NCBI GenBank assembly: GCA_009746045.1
Contig: RPFO01000079.1
Span: forward strand, 3,895,901 to 3,953,294
Reading direction: 5' to 3'
DNA from: Mesostigma viride
Lineage: Eukaryota; Streptophyta; Mesostigmatophyceae; Mesostigmatales; Mesostigmataceae
Length of the DNA: 57,394 bases
Of this stretch, positions 1-13,795 are shown in pieces. The notes below the pieces were generated by a model, which did not search any database, had not been told where the DNA came from, and saw only the letters and a list, made by a program, of their open reading frames with translations. The position numbers and the translations under genes were made by a program. Every line of letters starts with the position of its first letter. Within the stretch, counting starts at the first letter, position 1.

Positions 1-265
1 GGCGTGGGCGTGGGCGTGGGCGCGGGCGTGGGCGTGGGCGTGGGCGCGGGCGTGGGCGTGGGCGTGGGCGTGGGCGTGGGCGTGGGCGTGGGCGTGGGCG
101 TGGGCGTGGGCGTGGGCGTGGGCGTGGGCGTGGGCGTGGGCGTGGGCGTGGGCGTGGGCGTGGGCGTGGGCGTGGGCGTGGGCGTGGGCGTGGACGTGGG
201 CGTGGGCGTGGGCGCGGGCGCGGGCGTGGGCGTGGGTGTGGGTGTGGGTGTGGGTGTGGGTGTGC
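1..265. repeat. (GGGCGT)n hexanucleotide array
   Basis: Nearly pure GGGCGT repeats with some GGGCGC and GGGTGT units; the left edge runs out of the window. The strand is strongly G-rich. The open frame of alternating Gly and Val is only the translation of the repeat. From 266 to about 505 no gene or element was recognised. Confidence 0.95.
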
Positions 266-504
266 GCATGGGGGTGGGCGTGGGTGCTTTTTGGCAATGT
301 GAAGAAGTTTTCTCAAGACATAAAAAAATTCTTTCTGCTGCTGGTCTACCACAATGGATGGGATATCACGTGTCATGCAAGGCACTTGTCGGACCTGTCA
401 TGCAAGGCACTTGTCGGCACAGGCCATCATTAGTCATCATGGATAGTTGGTGACCAATGAACCACGAGAGACCATGGTAGTTGGAGCCACGAGTCACGAG
501 CCAC

Positions 505-2350
505 GAGGTAGCCATGGCTGACGGCGGAGCTCATAACTTTCACGTTTGGGCACCAAATTCGGCCGTGAATGTCACAATCGCTTCGCCTTTCTAAGACGCA
601 TACGCTGATATGTTTTCCCGAAGCTATTCCGCAATAGCATGATGAGCAAACACACCTCGACGCAGCGCAGCTTAGTGGCAGCGCTGAGCCCTGAAGCTAC
701 GCATAGAGTTCCGCCGCCAGGCCTGGAAGGCAGCAGTACCACTTCCCAAGCTTTAGTGGTACATTCGGCCCCTTCTTCGGCCTCGCCGTCGGCCTCTCCT
801 GAGCCCAAGCGCAGTCGTCCCGCCGAGCCACCCAGCCTTTTTTACGATTTCCCTTCGACGACCACTTTTGGCAGAAAAGTCCGAGTGAACAGCTGCACGT
901 CCTGTTCAATGGGACGTACGACACGCTTTTGAATCCGTGCTACTCACTCCACCAACGGGAGGGCCGCGGCCTTTGCCTGCCATCAGGTGGCGACCCTTAC
1001 GGTACGACAGCAAAGCTGAAAAGCTACACCCATCCCCACGTTCAACAAATAGCCCTCTGCTCCCGCCTCGGGCGCTCCGACGCCCAGATTTTTTCCCCCG
1101 CCGCTGTGACCGACACCATTCGCGACCTCCTTAAGGACGTCATCGAGCAGCACATGACTCCCCTCGCTGCACATGTGGCAGCCACGCTTACTGCCGAGCC
1201 CCACACCATCTCCACCGCCACCTCCACCCTCCTCGCATCCCCCTCCACCGCCACCCCCGCCACCACCGACGCCATCACCGCCCAGCTCCTCGACATCGAC
1301 CAGCGCCTCAAGGACAACGCCATCGCCATCGAGTGCCTGCAAAACACCGCAGGCCTCACCGCCCAGGCGGTGAAGGACATTGCCGCCCGGCCAGCACGTG
1401 CTGGCCTGGCCGGCAATGCTCCTCCCACCCAGACCTGGGCGGACATGCTGAAACACCACACCACCTCCACCGCCTCCACCATCGCGGCACAGCTTAAGCA
1501 ACAAACGCTCGACCTCCGCGAGGAGGCCGACCTCACCAAGCGCAGCCATAACGTCATCGTCAAGCACTTCGACCAGCCGGCAGGAGAGGACTCCGAGTCT
1601 CTTGCCATAGCGTTTAAGCGCGACACCCTTACCCCCATGGAACTCATCGGTGAGCTGCGGATGTCGGCCGTCCGCCTTCCCCGCACGCGGGGCAAGGCTT
1701 TCCCGGCTCCCCTGCTCCTCGCCTTTGATTTCATGGCGGATAAGCTGACGTTTCTTAAATGCCGCAATAAGCTCGCGAGGACTTCCTACACGCTGGACGA
1801 CGACCTGGCGCAGCAACAACGGCGACGGGAGCTATGGCCGACCTGCCTCCAGCTCCGGCAGACCGCAGAGGGGAAACCGGTATACTGGAGGGGGGCGGTC
1901 ATCCACGTTGACCACAAGCCCTGGCAGCCACCCCCTGCCACCCCAGCAACCCCAGCCTAGCGAAAGTAATTTGATTTCAGTAGTGTAGACTAGTCAGGCT
2001 TAGTAGCTTAGCACGTGGCCCACGCCTAAGCGCATGTGCGCCTGTGATGGGACTCCCCAATGATGATGCGTTCAGAATTTTGCCAAGCTTTGCCTATGCA
2101 GAGAGCTACTCTTTGCTGAGACGCCATCCCCTAGCCATTGTTTAGCCATGATGATCTTCCACCCTATGTCCGCACCTTAGCTGCTGGAATACCTAGTGGT
2201 GCAGATGCCCTTTGTGCACCCAGAGCAGGTGTAGTTTACATGCACCCTACCCTTGCAGGAAGTAGCCCAGAATGTATTAAAAGCCCTATGCCCCTTCTCA
2301 GGGATATGTGCTACATGTACTCCCAACGGAGATATGTTCCAATTTAATTT
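505..2350 (+). mobile_element. ORF1-only non-LTR retroelement, copy 1
   Basis: This is a near full-length copy on +. The leader at about 515-640 (TGACGGCGG..., then CAATCGCTTCGCCTTTCTAAGACGC) matches, inverted, the leaders of the copies at 7817-7945 and 12904-13007. The 3' UTR after 1960 ends in CTCCCAACGGAGATATGTTCC followed by a short AATTT-rich tail near 2350, as in the other copies. No target-site duplication was found. It lies in the cyclase gene just upstream of the first visible exon, so it is probably intronic. Confidence 0.8.
639..1960 (+). pseudogene. Retroelement ORF1-like protein, frameshifted
   Basis: The N-terminal part is read from 639 (MSKHTSTQRSL..., SPEPKRSRP), and the rest in another frame up to the stop at 1960. 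Alignment by eye with the intact copy at 6441-7817 places one frameshift at about 850-890. The C-terminal half keeps the family core: NVIVKHF, the RLPRTRGKA segment, LDDDL..QQQRRRELWP and PVYWRGAVIHV. This matches the RRM-like and C-terminal layout of L1-type ORF1 RNA-binding proteins. No reverse transcriptase frame follows. The copy is probably inactive because of the frameshift. Confidence 0.8.
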
Positions 2351-2505
2351 AATTTTAATATGATGGCTGGCTTCGCTGCCTACCAGCTACCGCCCCTCAA
2401 AACACTTGCAGTCGGGTCACGTAGACCTGGGCAGGCGCTATAACGGTGCACGTTTCATCTCAATGTGAAGTGTACCGAGAAGCACCCCCTCCAAAACATT
2501 TCAGT

Positions 2506-2573
2506 CGCTTTTACGAGCTGTGATTACAAACTGCCTTCTCGCTTTTACGAGCTGTGATTACAAACTGCCTTCT
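2506..2573. repeat. 34-bp tandem duplication
   Basis: The segment beginning CGCTTTTACGAGCTGTGATT occurs twice back to back. It lies in the non-coding stretch 2350-2832, which otherwise shows only a pyrimidine-rich run leading into the splice acceptor at 2832. Confidence 0.8.
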
Positions 2574-2832
2574 TGCCAGTTTCTTGCATCTTCGTTCCGT
2601 ACCGCACCTGAAACCCGTTGTCCCAATAGACATGTAACCAGGCCACCTGAATTCCACCTCGCAGTCCCCGCCTTATTTTTTGATGCTGCCGTTAGCAACA
2701 CGTTTGGTCATTACATGCGCGATGCACCCCTAGCCGATGCAGCAAGATCTACTCCGGGCCTGGATGCAGTTTGGTCATCATTCCCTGAACAGAGTTTTCT
2801 CGTCCCTGTGTCCCTTCCTCTTTCCCTCCCAG

Positions 2833-5727
<2,895 letters not shown>

Positions 5728-5787
5728 CAAGGGAAAAAAAATTGTTCTCACTTCCGTCACCTTTTTTTGTGTTGTATATAGTGTGAA

Positions 5788-5792
5788 TGTAA
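5788..5792 (+). terminator. TGTAA poly(A) signal of the cyclase gene
   Basis: TGTAA lies 61 bp after the stop codon. TGTAA is the typical green-algal polyadenylation signal; this supports both the gene end and the lineage guess. The following 5800-6000 holds nothing recognised. Confidence 0.55.
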
Positions 5793-6002
5793 TTTATGTT
5801 GTCTTGGTTTTGTTGACTACTTAGCATTTGTCTTTAGGTAGCAAATTTTCCTGTTTTTATTCAAAAATTCTTTTGTGCTTCTGTTTGATTCTTGGAGTAT
5901 ATACTCATTGAGAATGATAAATTACGGAAATGAGACTGGAGTGCAACATAAGGAAACTGCCCAAGTCAAAGAGGAAGGACCGTAAGGAAAACAATCACCA
6001 TT

Positions 6003-7960
6003 GAATTGAATTGAATTGTAACATAACTCCGTTGGGAGTATATGTAGCACATAGCCCTTGAGAGGGGGCATATGGCCTATCATACATCCTAAGCTACTTC
6101 CTGCAAGGGTGGGGATGTAAAGGACCCTTGCTCTAGGTGCACCAGGGCACGTGCATCCCCATGATCTTCAAGCTATGCCCAGCGAAGGGGGAGCCTGTCA
6201 TGGGGGGGAAGATCAGCATAGCTATACAAAGGCTAAAGCGTGGCTCTCAGCAGAGAGTTACTCCCTGCATGGGCACAACATAACTAAATAAAGCTAGGCA
6301 TCATCTGGAGTGTGGCTCATCATAGGCACACATGTACATGATTAAATAAAGCGCGTGGCGTAGCTGGGATAGTGCCTCTAGGAGGCGTACATGTACATGG
6401 CCACGGTCTATCTATTCTACACTACTACTGCTGTATTCCCCTAAGCTGGGGCGTCTGGAGTCGCTGGGGCCGCGGGGGTCGCCTGCCAGGGCTTGTGGCC
6501 GACGTAGATGGCCGCCCCCTTCCAGTACACCGGCTGGCCCGCCTTGGTCTGCCGGAGCTGGAGGTAGGTCGGCCATAGCTCCCGTCGCCGTTGTTGCTGC
6601 GCCAGGGTCAGGTCGTCATCAAGGGTGAAGAGAGTCTTCTCGAGCCGCTTGCGGCGTCTGAGAAAAGAAATCTTGTCCGCCGGGGTCTTAAAGGTGAGAA
6701 GGAGCGGGGGCGGCCCTGCCTTACCCCGCGCGCGGGGAAGGCGGTGGGCGGCCAGCTCGATCTCACCAGTAAGGCCCATGCGATCAAGGATTTCTCTCTC
6801 AAAAGCACGCGCAAGCTTCTCGGAATTCTCACCTTCCTCCATCTTGAGATTCTTGACAATGACGTTAAGGCTGCGCTTGGCGAGCTCGGCCTCCTCGCGG
6901 AGGTCAAGCGTCTGCCGCTGGAGCTGTGCTGCGACGGCGGAGGTGGTGGAGGTGGTGTGCTGCTTAAGCATGTCCGCCCAGGTCGTGATGGGAGGAGCAT
7001 CGCCGGCCAGGCCAGCAGGGGCTGGCTTGGCGGCAATGTCCTTCGCCGCCTGGGCGGTGAGGCCGGCGGTGTTCTGCAGGACCTCGATGGCGATTGCGTT
7101 GTCTTTAAGACGCTGGTCGATTTCACGGAGCTGGGCGGTGATGGCGTGGGAGGTGGGGGTGGTGACGGTGGAGGAGGCGAGGAGAGTGGAGGTGGCGGTG
7201 GAGATGGTGGAGAGGAGGGGGAGCTCGGCAGCCAGCGTGCTGCCCATGGCCGCCACATCTGCAGCGATGGGGGCCACGTGCTGCTCGAGGGCCTCCTTGA
7301 GGAGTGAGCGGATGGAGGATTCGGTTAAGGTGGTGGTGAGGGGCTTTGGGGGCCAAAGCTCCTCGATGGAGCGTCCAAGGAGGGAAAAGAGGGCGAATTG
7401 CTGGAGGTGGGGGTGGCGTGCGTTGAGGACGTCTTTGCCGAAATTGCGCCTCTGGAGGCGGGCATTGACAAGGCGACCTTGGTGGAAAAGCTGCTTGCAC
7501 AGTTCTAGAAGAGAGGCATGCGTCCCGAAAAACACATGGCCCAGGATGCGCTCGGGTGTAAGCTTGTCAAAATAGCCGGGCTGGCTGGCGTCAAAGTCGT
7601 ACTCATCCAGCAGCCCGTCAGGGCGACTGCGCTTGGGTTCTGGCGACGCTGCTGGCGATGCGGGCTCAGCAGGGGGATGGGCGACCACTAGAGCTTGGCT
7701 AGTGGCGCCGCTGCCTTCTGTCTGGCCGGTGGGCGAAGCTGCAGCCGAGGCTGCGGGCGGGTTTTCATGGCCAAGCGCAGCCGCCAGGCTGCGTTGTGTC
7801 GATGGGCGTTTGCTCATCGTATATTGCGTAATAGCGTCGGAAAATTATATCAGCATGTGCGTCTTAGAAAGACGAAGCGATTGTGATATTCACGACTAAA
7901 TTCGGTGCTCAAACGTGAAAGTTATGAGCGCCGCCGTCAGCCATGGCTACCTCGTGGCTC
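6003..7960 (-). mobile_element. ORF1-only non-LTR retroelement, copy 2 (intact ORF)
   Basis: Full-length copy on -. The 5' leader (7817-7945) matches copy 1, with several GAGCCAC units at its outer end (to about 7975). The 3' UTR spans 6441 down to about 6020 and ends in CTCCCAACGGAGTTATGTTAC followed by a (CAATT)n tail at 6003-6019. No clear target-site duplication was found at the ends. Confidence 0.82.
6441..7817 (-). CDS. L1 ORF1p-like RNA-binding protein of the retroelement
   Basis: An intact frame of 458 residues starts MSKRPSTQRSL and ends at the stop at 6441. The N-terminal third is Ala/Ser/Pro-rich and carries PEPKRSRP, a possible nuclear localisation signal. The middle (about residues 160-300) is Ala/Leu/Gln-rich with heptad-like spacing (AITAQLREIDQRLKDNAIAI), likely coiled coil. 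The C-terminal part has RSLNVIVKNL, the AHRLPRARGKA segment, PLLLTFK, FTLDDDLTLAQQQRRRELWP and YWKGAAIYV, in the order seen in L1-type ORF1p RRM plus C-terminal domains. It is presumed to bind element RNA. There is no endonuclease or reverse transcriptase frame next to it, so mobility would need enzymes from another element. Confidence 0.8.
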   Translation of the reverse strand: MSKRPSTQRSLAAALGHENPPAASAAASPTGQTEGSGATSQALVVAHPPAEPASPAASPEPKRSRPDGLLDEYDFDASQPGYFDKLTPERILGHVFFGTHASLLELCKQLFHQGRLVNARLQRRNFGKDVLNARHPHLQQFALFSLLGRSIEELWPPKPLTTTLTESSIRSLLKEALEQHVAPIAADVAAMGSTLAAELPLLSTISTATSTLLASSTVTTPTSHAITAQLREIDQRLKDNAIAIEVLQNTAGLTAQAAKDIAAKPAPAGLAGDAPPITTWADMLKQHTTSTTSAVAAQLQRQTLDLREEAELAKRSLNVIVKNLKMEEGENSEKLARAFEREILDRMGLTGEIELAAHRLPRARGKAGPPPLLLTFKTPADKISFLRRRKRLEKTLFTLDDDLTLAQQQRRRELWPTYLQLRQTKAGQPVYWKGAAIYVGHKPWQATPAAPATPDAPA

Positions 7961-8008
7961 GTGGCTCGTGGCTCAGCACCTTGGCAGGCAAGGATCAAGC
8001 CAACACTA

Positions 8009-8444
8009 TCATATACAACTAGAACTACATATGCAGCAACACCTCCGCCGGCCCACCAGGCCGGGGAAGTGATCTACACCGCCTGGGTCGCGCGACAAAG
8101 TCGACCTGGACGCGCGGCGGAATAACACATCAGCCACTGTGTGAGCTTGAGGGCAAGGGGCAGGCGCTGCAGCCAACATACGAGGACCATGTCCAGGCAG
8201 ACCACGCGGGGCAGTCTGACCCTCGAGGTCGAGGCGGTAGTAATTCCCGCCGCAGGAAGCACTCGTGAAAAAACTCCGCCGCCATGGCCCCGAGCTCCTC
8301 AAGGACAAAGGGGATGACCCGGTGGGGCCCCACATTGTATATAGGAGGCAACCGCGTCGCGCTCGACCACAGTGGCATCAGCGCCGGCATCCACAGCTGC
8401 CCGTAGGATGTGGCGACCGGAGAGCGGCCAAGCCACGGAGACAT
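8009..8444 (-). pseudogene. Possible retroelement coding remnant
   Basis: Two overlapping frames on - share local residues such as YNVGPHRVIPFVLEELGA followed by AEFF. The base composition is unlike the AT-rich flanks and it sits between two retroelement copies. It could be a fragment of a retroelement polyprotein, but no catalytic motif is present and the assignment is weak. Confidence 0.25.
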
Positions 8445-8559
8445 CGATCAATGAGCAGACCTGTGGCAACCCTAGCTGCCCATCGCGGCCGATGTGGGCC
8501 CTGCGGGCGGGCTTAGGACTGGCCAACCAGGTAGACACCTCCTCCTATGGCGGGGTCCC

Positions 8560-9128
8560 TTTGTCCCGTCGTAACCCACTGGCAAACTTGCGCGCGCCCC
8601 GCACCGACGCGGCGCGACCCGGACCTATGTGACACAATTGATTGAGGATGCACCTGGCTTCTGGGATTATCTGTAGTCCGCGCCCGCATGATAGACAAGG
8701 AGAAATTGGCTGCCGTCTGCGATAAGCACCTTCCTGTGGGGCATGCTCCTGTTTTCTCCCCACGGGCCCCGCGGCCCAGGCATTGGTAGAATGCAGGGTA
8801 GAAGTCCTCAGGTCGGGAGGTTATTGCCCCTGAGGATAGCCGCTACACTCCCGCCTCGTCTGCCATTACAGTAGATGACAGCTCACGGATGAGGATGATA
8901 TCCCCCTCTAGTGACTATATGAAGTGAGACAACTATGCCTGGACGCATGGCAATCCAACGCCGTGGAAGGACTAGCCGGGTAGTTGTATGGTCGGGGCAT
9001 GATGCAGATCGACGATATCTGTAACTGTTTCGTGTAGCTATTTTTCTAATTAATGAGATTAGCATATCATACTCCGTGGCACGCATGCCCATGCGCATGA
9101 CACGTAAGTACTTAATTACTTACTTACT
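8560..9128 (+). mobile_element. TTAC-tailed repeat, copy P1
   Basis: Shares a long stretch with 15573-16053 (from ACCCACTGGCAAACTTGCGC through CCCCACGGGCCCCGCGGCCC) and ends, like it, in GACA-GTAAGTACTTA followed by (TTAC)n. The shared 3' microsatellite tail and different upstream DNA suggest two 5'-truncated copies of one non-LTR element. This copy has small insertions and no open frame. Confidence 0.65.
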
Positions 9129-9183
9129 GCCGGCCCATCGTAGTCCAGCATGGTAACTGATGTCGGGCCGGTGGTTGCATGGG

Positions 9184-9290
9184 TGAATTAATTAATTAAT
9201 TAATTAGACTCGTGCGCCCGTTGGGGAGTCACGGAGCATTAACCCCGATGGATGGATGGATGGATGGATGGATGGATGGATGGATGGGTG
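9184..9290. repeat. (TTAA)n and (GGAT)n microsatellites
   Basis: A short AATT run at about 9186-9207 and a (GGAT)n run at 9249-9287. The first resembles the tails of the retroelements in this window, but no element was recognised upstream of it. Confidence 0.8.
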
Positions 9291-9328
9291 CAAACAGTCC
9301 TACCGGTCTAACCTATCTACATCGGCTA

Positions 9329-9383
<55 letters not shown>

Positions 9384-9680
9384 ATTATTATTATCAACAT
9401 CACTCCGTTGGGAGTCAATGTAGCACATATCCCTGAGAAGGGGCATATGGCGGCTGTAAATACATCCTAGGCTACTTCATGCAAGGGTGGGAATGTAAGC
9501 AACACTTGCTCTACTGTGCCCGCGCAAGGGCACCGGCACCACCATGCTGTCTCAGGTTCAACCCAACTAAGGGGATCCTGGCACGGGGGAGGAAGATCAT
9601 CATGGCTAGTACAAGGGCTAGGGCATGGCTTCTCGACAGAGAGCATCTCTCTGCATGGCATAGCATGGCTAAGTTCTTAA

Positions 9681-11379
9681 CCCCTAAATGGTCTTGCTGC
9701 CGATTTTCCGCCAAAAAGTGACTTACAGCCGATTTGTCGGCACCTACTCGGGGGACCAGTTTGCGAGAATACTATTGGGAATTAGGAAACGTTTAGCTGA
9801 GAAGAATGAAAGTTTATAAGTTTCTCCAGAACATGATACTAGGGTTTGCTATATTTTGACCAAGTTTAACAGGTGTTCCAGACCGTCAAAGTACAAGGGG
9901 TCAGGGTACTTTTTCACGTACAACGTGCATTCCGGAAAACGACGACCTGGCCATGGCGGCTTGCGCCCACGCATGGCATTTACGTTTGCGTTCGAATTTT
10001 CTGGCCAAACTTAGGATATTGATTTTATACGTCCTAAAGATCATACAGGCCAATTTTTGGTTCGCGGGAATGCCATTTGATAGGTGTCGGCAGCGTTCTT
10101 GCTGGAAAAAACTGCGATCAGGCCGGACGATAGAAACGTTGACAGCAATACCTTTCCGGCGTATTTTAAAGGATATATCGGTTTCTTTGTACTTTTTATG
10201 ATACATATTAGTCGCAAACGTGCAAGGGTGGCCAGAAATCGCCGAATCCAGCGACCATGCTGCACAACTTTGGTGTGCCGAAATGCGCCATTTTGCGGCC
10301 ACCGCCTGGGCCAAGGTAACGCCATCCATGCCTGGTAAAGCTTAAGCATCGTTTTCCTATCGATTTTTTACGTTTATATATACGTTCTAGCTTGTGTAGC
10401 ACATTCTTTTTGCATTATTCATGCTCTTTCTTGACCCTGGCCTGGCCCCTTTCTAAAACACCCTTCTTAGATGCTTCCCTCAGTCAGTTGACCTGCCACA
10501 GGGTGATGGTGATAAGTTTTAGAGGCTGTATGGGTTTGAATACCTCCATATATGTTTGTTATACATTTCCCACACACATATTGCATGAGTGTGAGGCAGT
10601 TGGCTGGTCTCTGTGGCATCATCAAGCATGTAACCGGTGAGTAGAAGCTTCCCATTGTCAGCATGTGCCACCAGGTGTGCTGGCCATCACCTGGAAAGCT
10701 ATAGCAGCTTAGGCCTAGTTTATCCTTGCTAGGGCAGGCTGAAATAGGCTTAAAATCACTAGTTTGTTGGTGGCTGCCTCCTAGAATGCATGCCTTGCGT
10801 AGGGTATCCGTACCACGTTACCTACGTGCATGGACAAGGTGGCACCTGCACATAGGTGCCATGTAAGGGCAGTGTGATGATGCAGTTATGTTTCCCCATC
10901 ATTGTGGAAGGGAAATGTATTGTTTGGCATGGTTGGGGGCCATATTAGTAGGTATTAGTAGGTAGTATGCCCACTCCTACCCCCTTGGTTGCTTTTTACC
11001 AACGGTACCCCTATGGGCTGTACTGGGTGTAACTGCTGGTATACCCACCCAAATGATGACCCCAATGGCTCAAACTGTTCAGCAACTAATTGTTTATCAT
11101 CCCTGAAGTGGTAGGTGCCTAGCTCTTACAACATAATTCAAAATGCACATTCTACCAAAAATGAAATCGCTCGTCTTGACCCCCCTGACTTTGACGGCAG
11201 TTATACATGGCCTACGATGAATATATGTGAGGTTGTGATATATCATGGCTTAGGGCAACTCATGGACATGCTTGCCCCCCAAGGACAGCCATTGGATATT
11301 GCTAGGTTGTACAGGGGCTGGTTTACAAAATAGGTGAGTTACTGCCGATTTATCGGCAGCATTTCCGCCCATTTAGGGG
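9681..11379. mobile_element. piggyBac-like non-autonomous element in a TTAA site
   Basis: The 1699-bp insert starts CCCCTAAATGG (9681-9691) and ends CCATTTAGGGG (11369-11379), perfect 11-bp inverted ends flanked by TTAA at 9677-9680 and 11380-11383. Subterminal DNA at both sides carries CTGCCGATT and TTCCGCC motifs and small palindromes (GCCGATTTGTCGGC at left, CTGCCGATTTATCGGCAG at right). A paralogous uninterrupted site in copy 5 near 16622 reads TTCTTAGTGCAAC. TTAA target duplication and CCC-starting ends are the marks of the piggyBac superfamily. No transposase frame was recognised inside; the longest frame (9901-10329, -) has no motif I know. Confidence 0.82.
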
Positions 11380-11533
11380 TTAATGCAACATCCATGGGGG
11401 TCCCATTATAGACAAAGCACGGCTAAATGTTGAAGGCATCATCCATGGGGGCCATTATGGGCGCACATGCGCGTGGGCCACATGCTATAGGCTAAGCCTT
11501 ACTAATCTACACTACTGGCTGGTATATATATTC

Positions 11534-12904
11534 CTAGTCTGAGGTGGCAGGAGGGGGCTGCCAGGGCTTGTGGTCAACGTGGATGACCGCCCCCCTCCAG
11601 TATACCGGCTTCCCCCTTGCGCTCTGCCGGAGCTGAAGGTAGGTCGGCCATAGCTCGCGTCGCCGTTGTTGCTGGGCCAGGGTCAAGTCGTCGTCCAGCG
11701 TGAAGCGAGTCTCCGAAAGCTTCTTGCGGCATTTAAGGAACGCCAGCTTGTCCGCCATGTACTTAAAGGTGAGGAGCACGGGTGCCGGGCCAGCCTTCCC
11801 CCGCGCGCGGGGGAGGCGGACAGCCGACATGTCCAGCTCACCAGTGAGTAACATGGGGGCAAGAATGGCGCGCTTAAATGCCTCAAGAAGGCTCGTGGAG
11901 GTCTCACCTGCCTGCTGGTCGAAGTGCTTGACAATGACACTGTGGCAGACTGCGCCGGGCGATGTCGGCTTCCTCGCGAAGGTCGAGGGCTTGTTGCTTG
12001 AGTTGTGCCGAGATGGTGGAGGTGGTGGAGGTGGTGTGCTGCTTAAGCAAGTCCGCCCAGGTGGAGGGAGCATCGCCGGCCGGGCCAGCAGGAGCCGGCT
12101 GGGCGGCGATGTCCTTCACCGCCTGGGCGGTGAGGCCGGCGGTGTCATGCAAGCTCTCAAGGGCGTTGGCGGTGGCTTGAAGGCGGTGGTCGAGGTCGAG
12201 GAGCCGGGCTTTGATGTCGGCGGTGGAGGCGGAAATGGCAGTCACTGGAGGTGGAGGCGGCGGCGGTGGAAATGTGAGGAAGTTCAGCAGTCAGCGTGCC
12301 GCTGATTGCTGCTATGTCGGCAGCAAGGGGGGTCACGTGCTGCTGAAAGGCTTCCGTGAGGATGGAACGGAATGCGGGGGCGGAGATGGATGGAGCCCAG
12401 ATCTCGCCGTCAGACTTCTGGAGAAGACAGTTGAGGACGGCGTGTTGGAGTTGGGGGCGGGGACACCCGATCGAACATCTGGCTGATGTTGTGCCAGCGT
12501 CGGCCGTCGGTGACGAGGAGGCGTCCAGTGGCGTGGAGATGGAGGCCCAGGTCGTAAAGCGAGGCGTACTCCCCGAAGAAGATGTGATGCATAGCATCAC
12601 TCGGAGAAATGGTGGTCCAGTCGTAATCATCGACCTGGAAAGGTTGGGGCCGAAAGCGTGGCTCCGAGAAGCGTGTTTCCGCCCAGCGTGGCCCTCCAGT
12701 TTTGTCGGCGGGGCGGGCGCGTTTAGGGTCAGGCGATGCCGATGGCGAGGCATTGAGGCCGGGAGGTTGCTGGGTGACCACCAGTGCACAACTAGTGTCA
12801 CCGCTGCCTGCCAGATCTGGCGAAGCGGCAGCCTCAGCTGCCGCATTGTCGAAGGCGAGCGCATCCGCCAAACTGCGTTGCGTCGACGGGCGTTTGATCG
12901 TCAT
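11534..12904 (-). pseudogene. Retroelement ORF1-like protein, multiply broken (copy 3)
   Basis: It is homologous by eye to the intact frame at 6441-7817 over its full length: MTIKRPSTQRSLADAL at the start, ADLLKQHTTSTTSTISAQL in the middle, VIVKHFDQ, RLPRARGKAG, FTLDDDLTLAQQQRRRELWP and VYWRGAVIHV at the end. The reading frame shifts at least three times (around 11930-11950, 12160-12250 and 12410-12480). Confidence 0.85.
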
Positions 12905-13020
12905 ATATTGCGTTTTAGATTCGGAAAATTATATCAGCATGTGCGTCTTAGAAAGACGAAGCGATAGTGATATTCACGACTAAATTCGGTGCTCAAACGT
13001 GAAAGTTACATCGGCTACAT

Positions 13021-13795
13021 ACTACTACATCTATCTAACAGCATTCTAACTACAACATCTATCTAGACAGCCCGCGCACGCTGCCCGAGGGGAGCTGTCT
13101 GGCGTGCCTCCCACGGGATTGCACACGCGGGCGCTTCCCCACTGGGGGGGGCTCGTTGTCCTCTATGACCTGGGCCCACTTGGCCTAATTGTCCATCATC
13201 TTCTTCCAAATCACAGAGAGGCCTAGGCCCCCCATGTCCTCTACTAGCTGTTCTTTGAAGGTGCGGGCCTTGCGGCGTCTAACATCACTGGGCCCGGCCC
13301 ACGTCAGGAGGTGCCGGCCAGGCTGGGCTGGTCGCAGTCCTGCGGGGGGGGCACGTGAGGTGTCTACCTGGGTGAATAGAGGGCGGCCCCATTATAATTA
13401 ATTACGGCTAGGGTCCTAAGCCAGACCCCCCAAAACCATGATATGGAATAACATGCAAAGCTGGCCTTGTGGGGCACCCAAACCATGATTTTGCCATGTA
13501 AATGGGATGTGTGGGGGTCCATCCCACCCACTGATGGGGGGTATATACCCCTTTCAGTGCCGGGTATTACGCAAAAACAGACAAAAGATCGTACGCTACT
13601 TTAGGGGCATATCCCCTAAAACAATTGGGGCAATGTTACTCATGTTTCAATATATTCCCCCATATACTATCGTATATACTGAGGTCGCCTACCTAATTAA
13701 TTAACCCCGGAATGTTGAGTATTATTACACTTATAAATTTTCCCGCAAAAATGGCACTTTTTTAGGCTGCAGAAAAAAATCAAATCATAGACACA
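13021..13795. other. Non-coding stretch, nothing recognised
   Basis: AT/GC mixed DNA with short open frames only. It has a GC-rich half (13060-13390) that may be retroelement debris and an AT-rich half; no gene, RNA or element end could be supported. Confidence 0.5.

Larger units (their letters stand above)
9332..13007 (-). mobile_element. ORF1-only retroelement, copy 3, with 13-bp TSD and nested insertion
   Basis: The copy is flanked by the direct repeat ACATCGGCTACAT at 9319-9331 and 13008-13020. It reads on -: leader at 13007-12905, broken ORF1 12904-11534, 3' UTR, then a tail of (AAT)n at 9332-9394. The 3' UTR is interrupted at a TTAA by the element at 9681-11379. Without that insert the copy is about 1.97 kb, giving the true length of the family. 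Confidence 0.9.

Noticed and set aside
6591-7307. Gly-rich frames antisense to the intact ORF1 (238 and 316 residues)
   Set aside because: GC-rich shadow frames of the coding strand; the opposite frame carries all the conserved motifs shared between copies.
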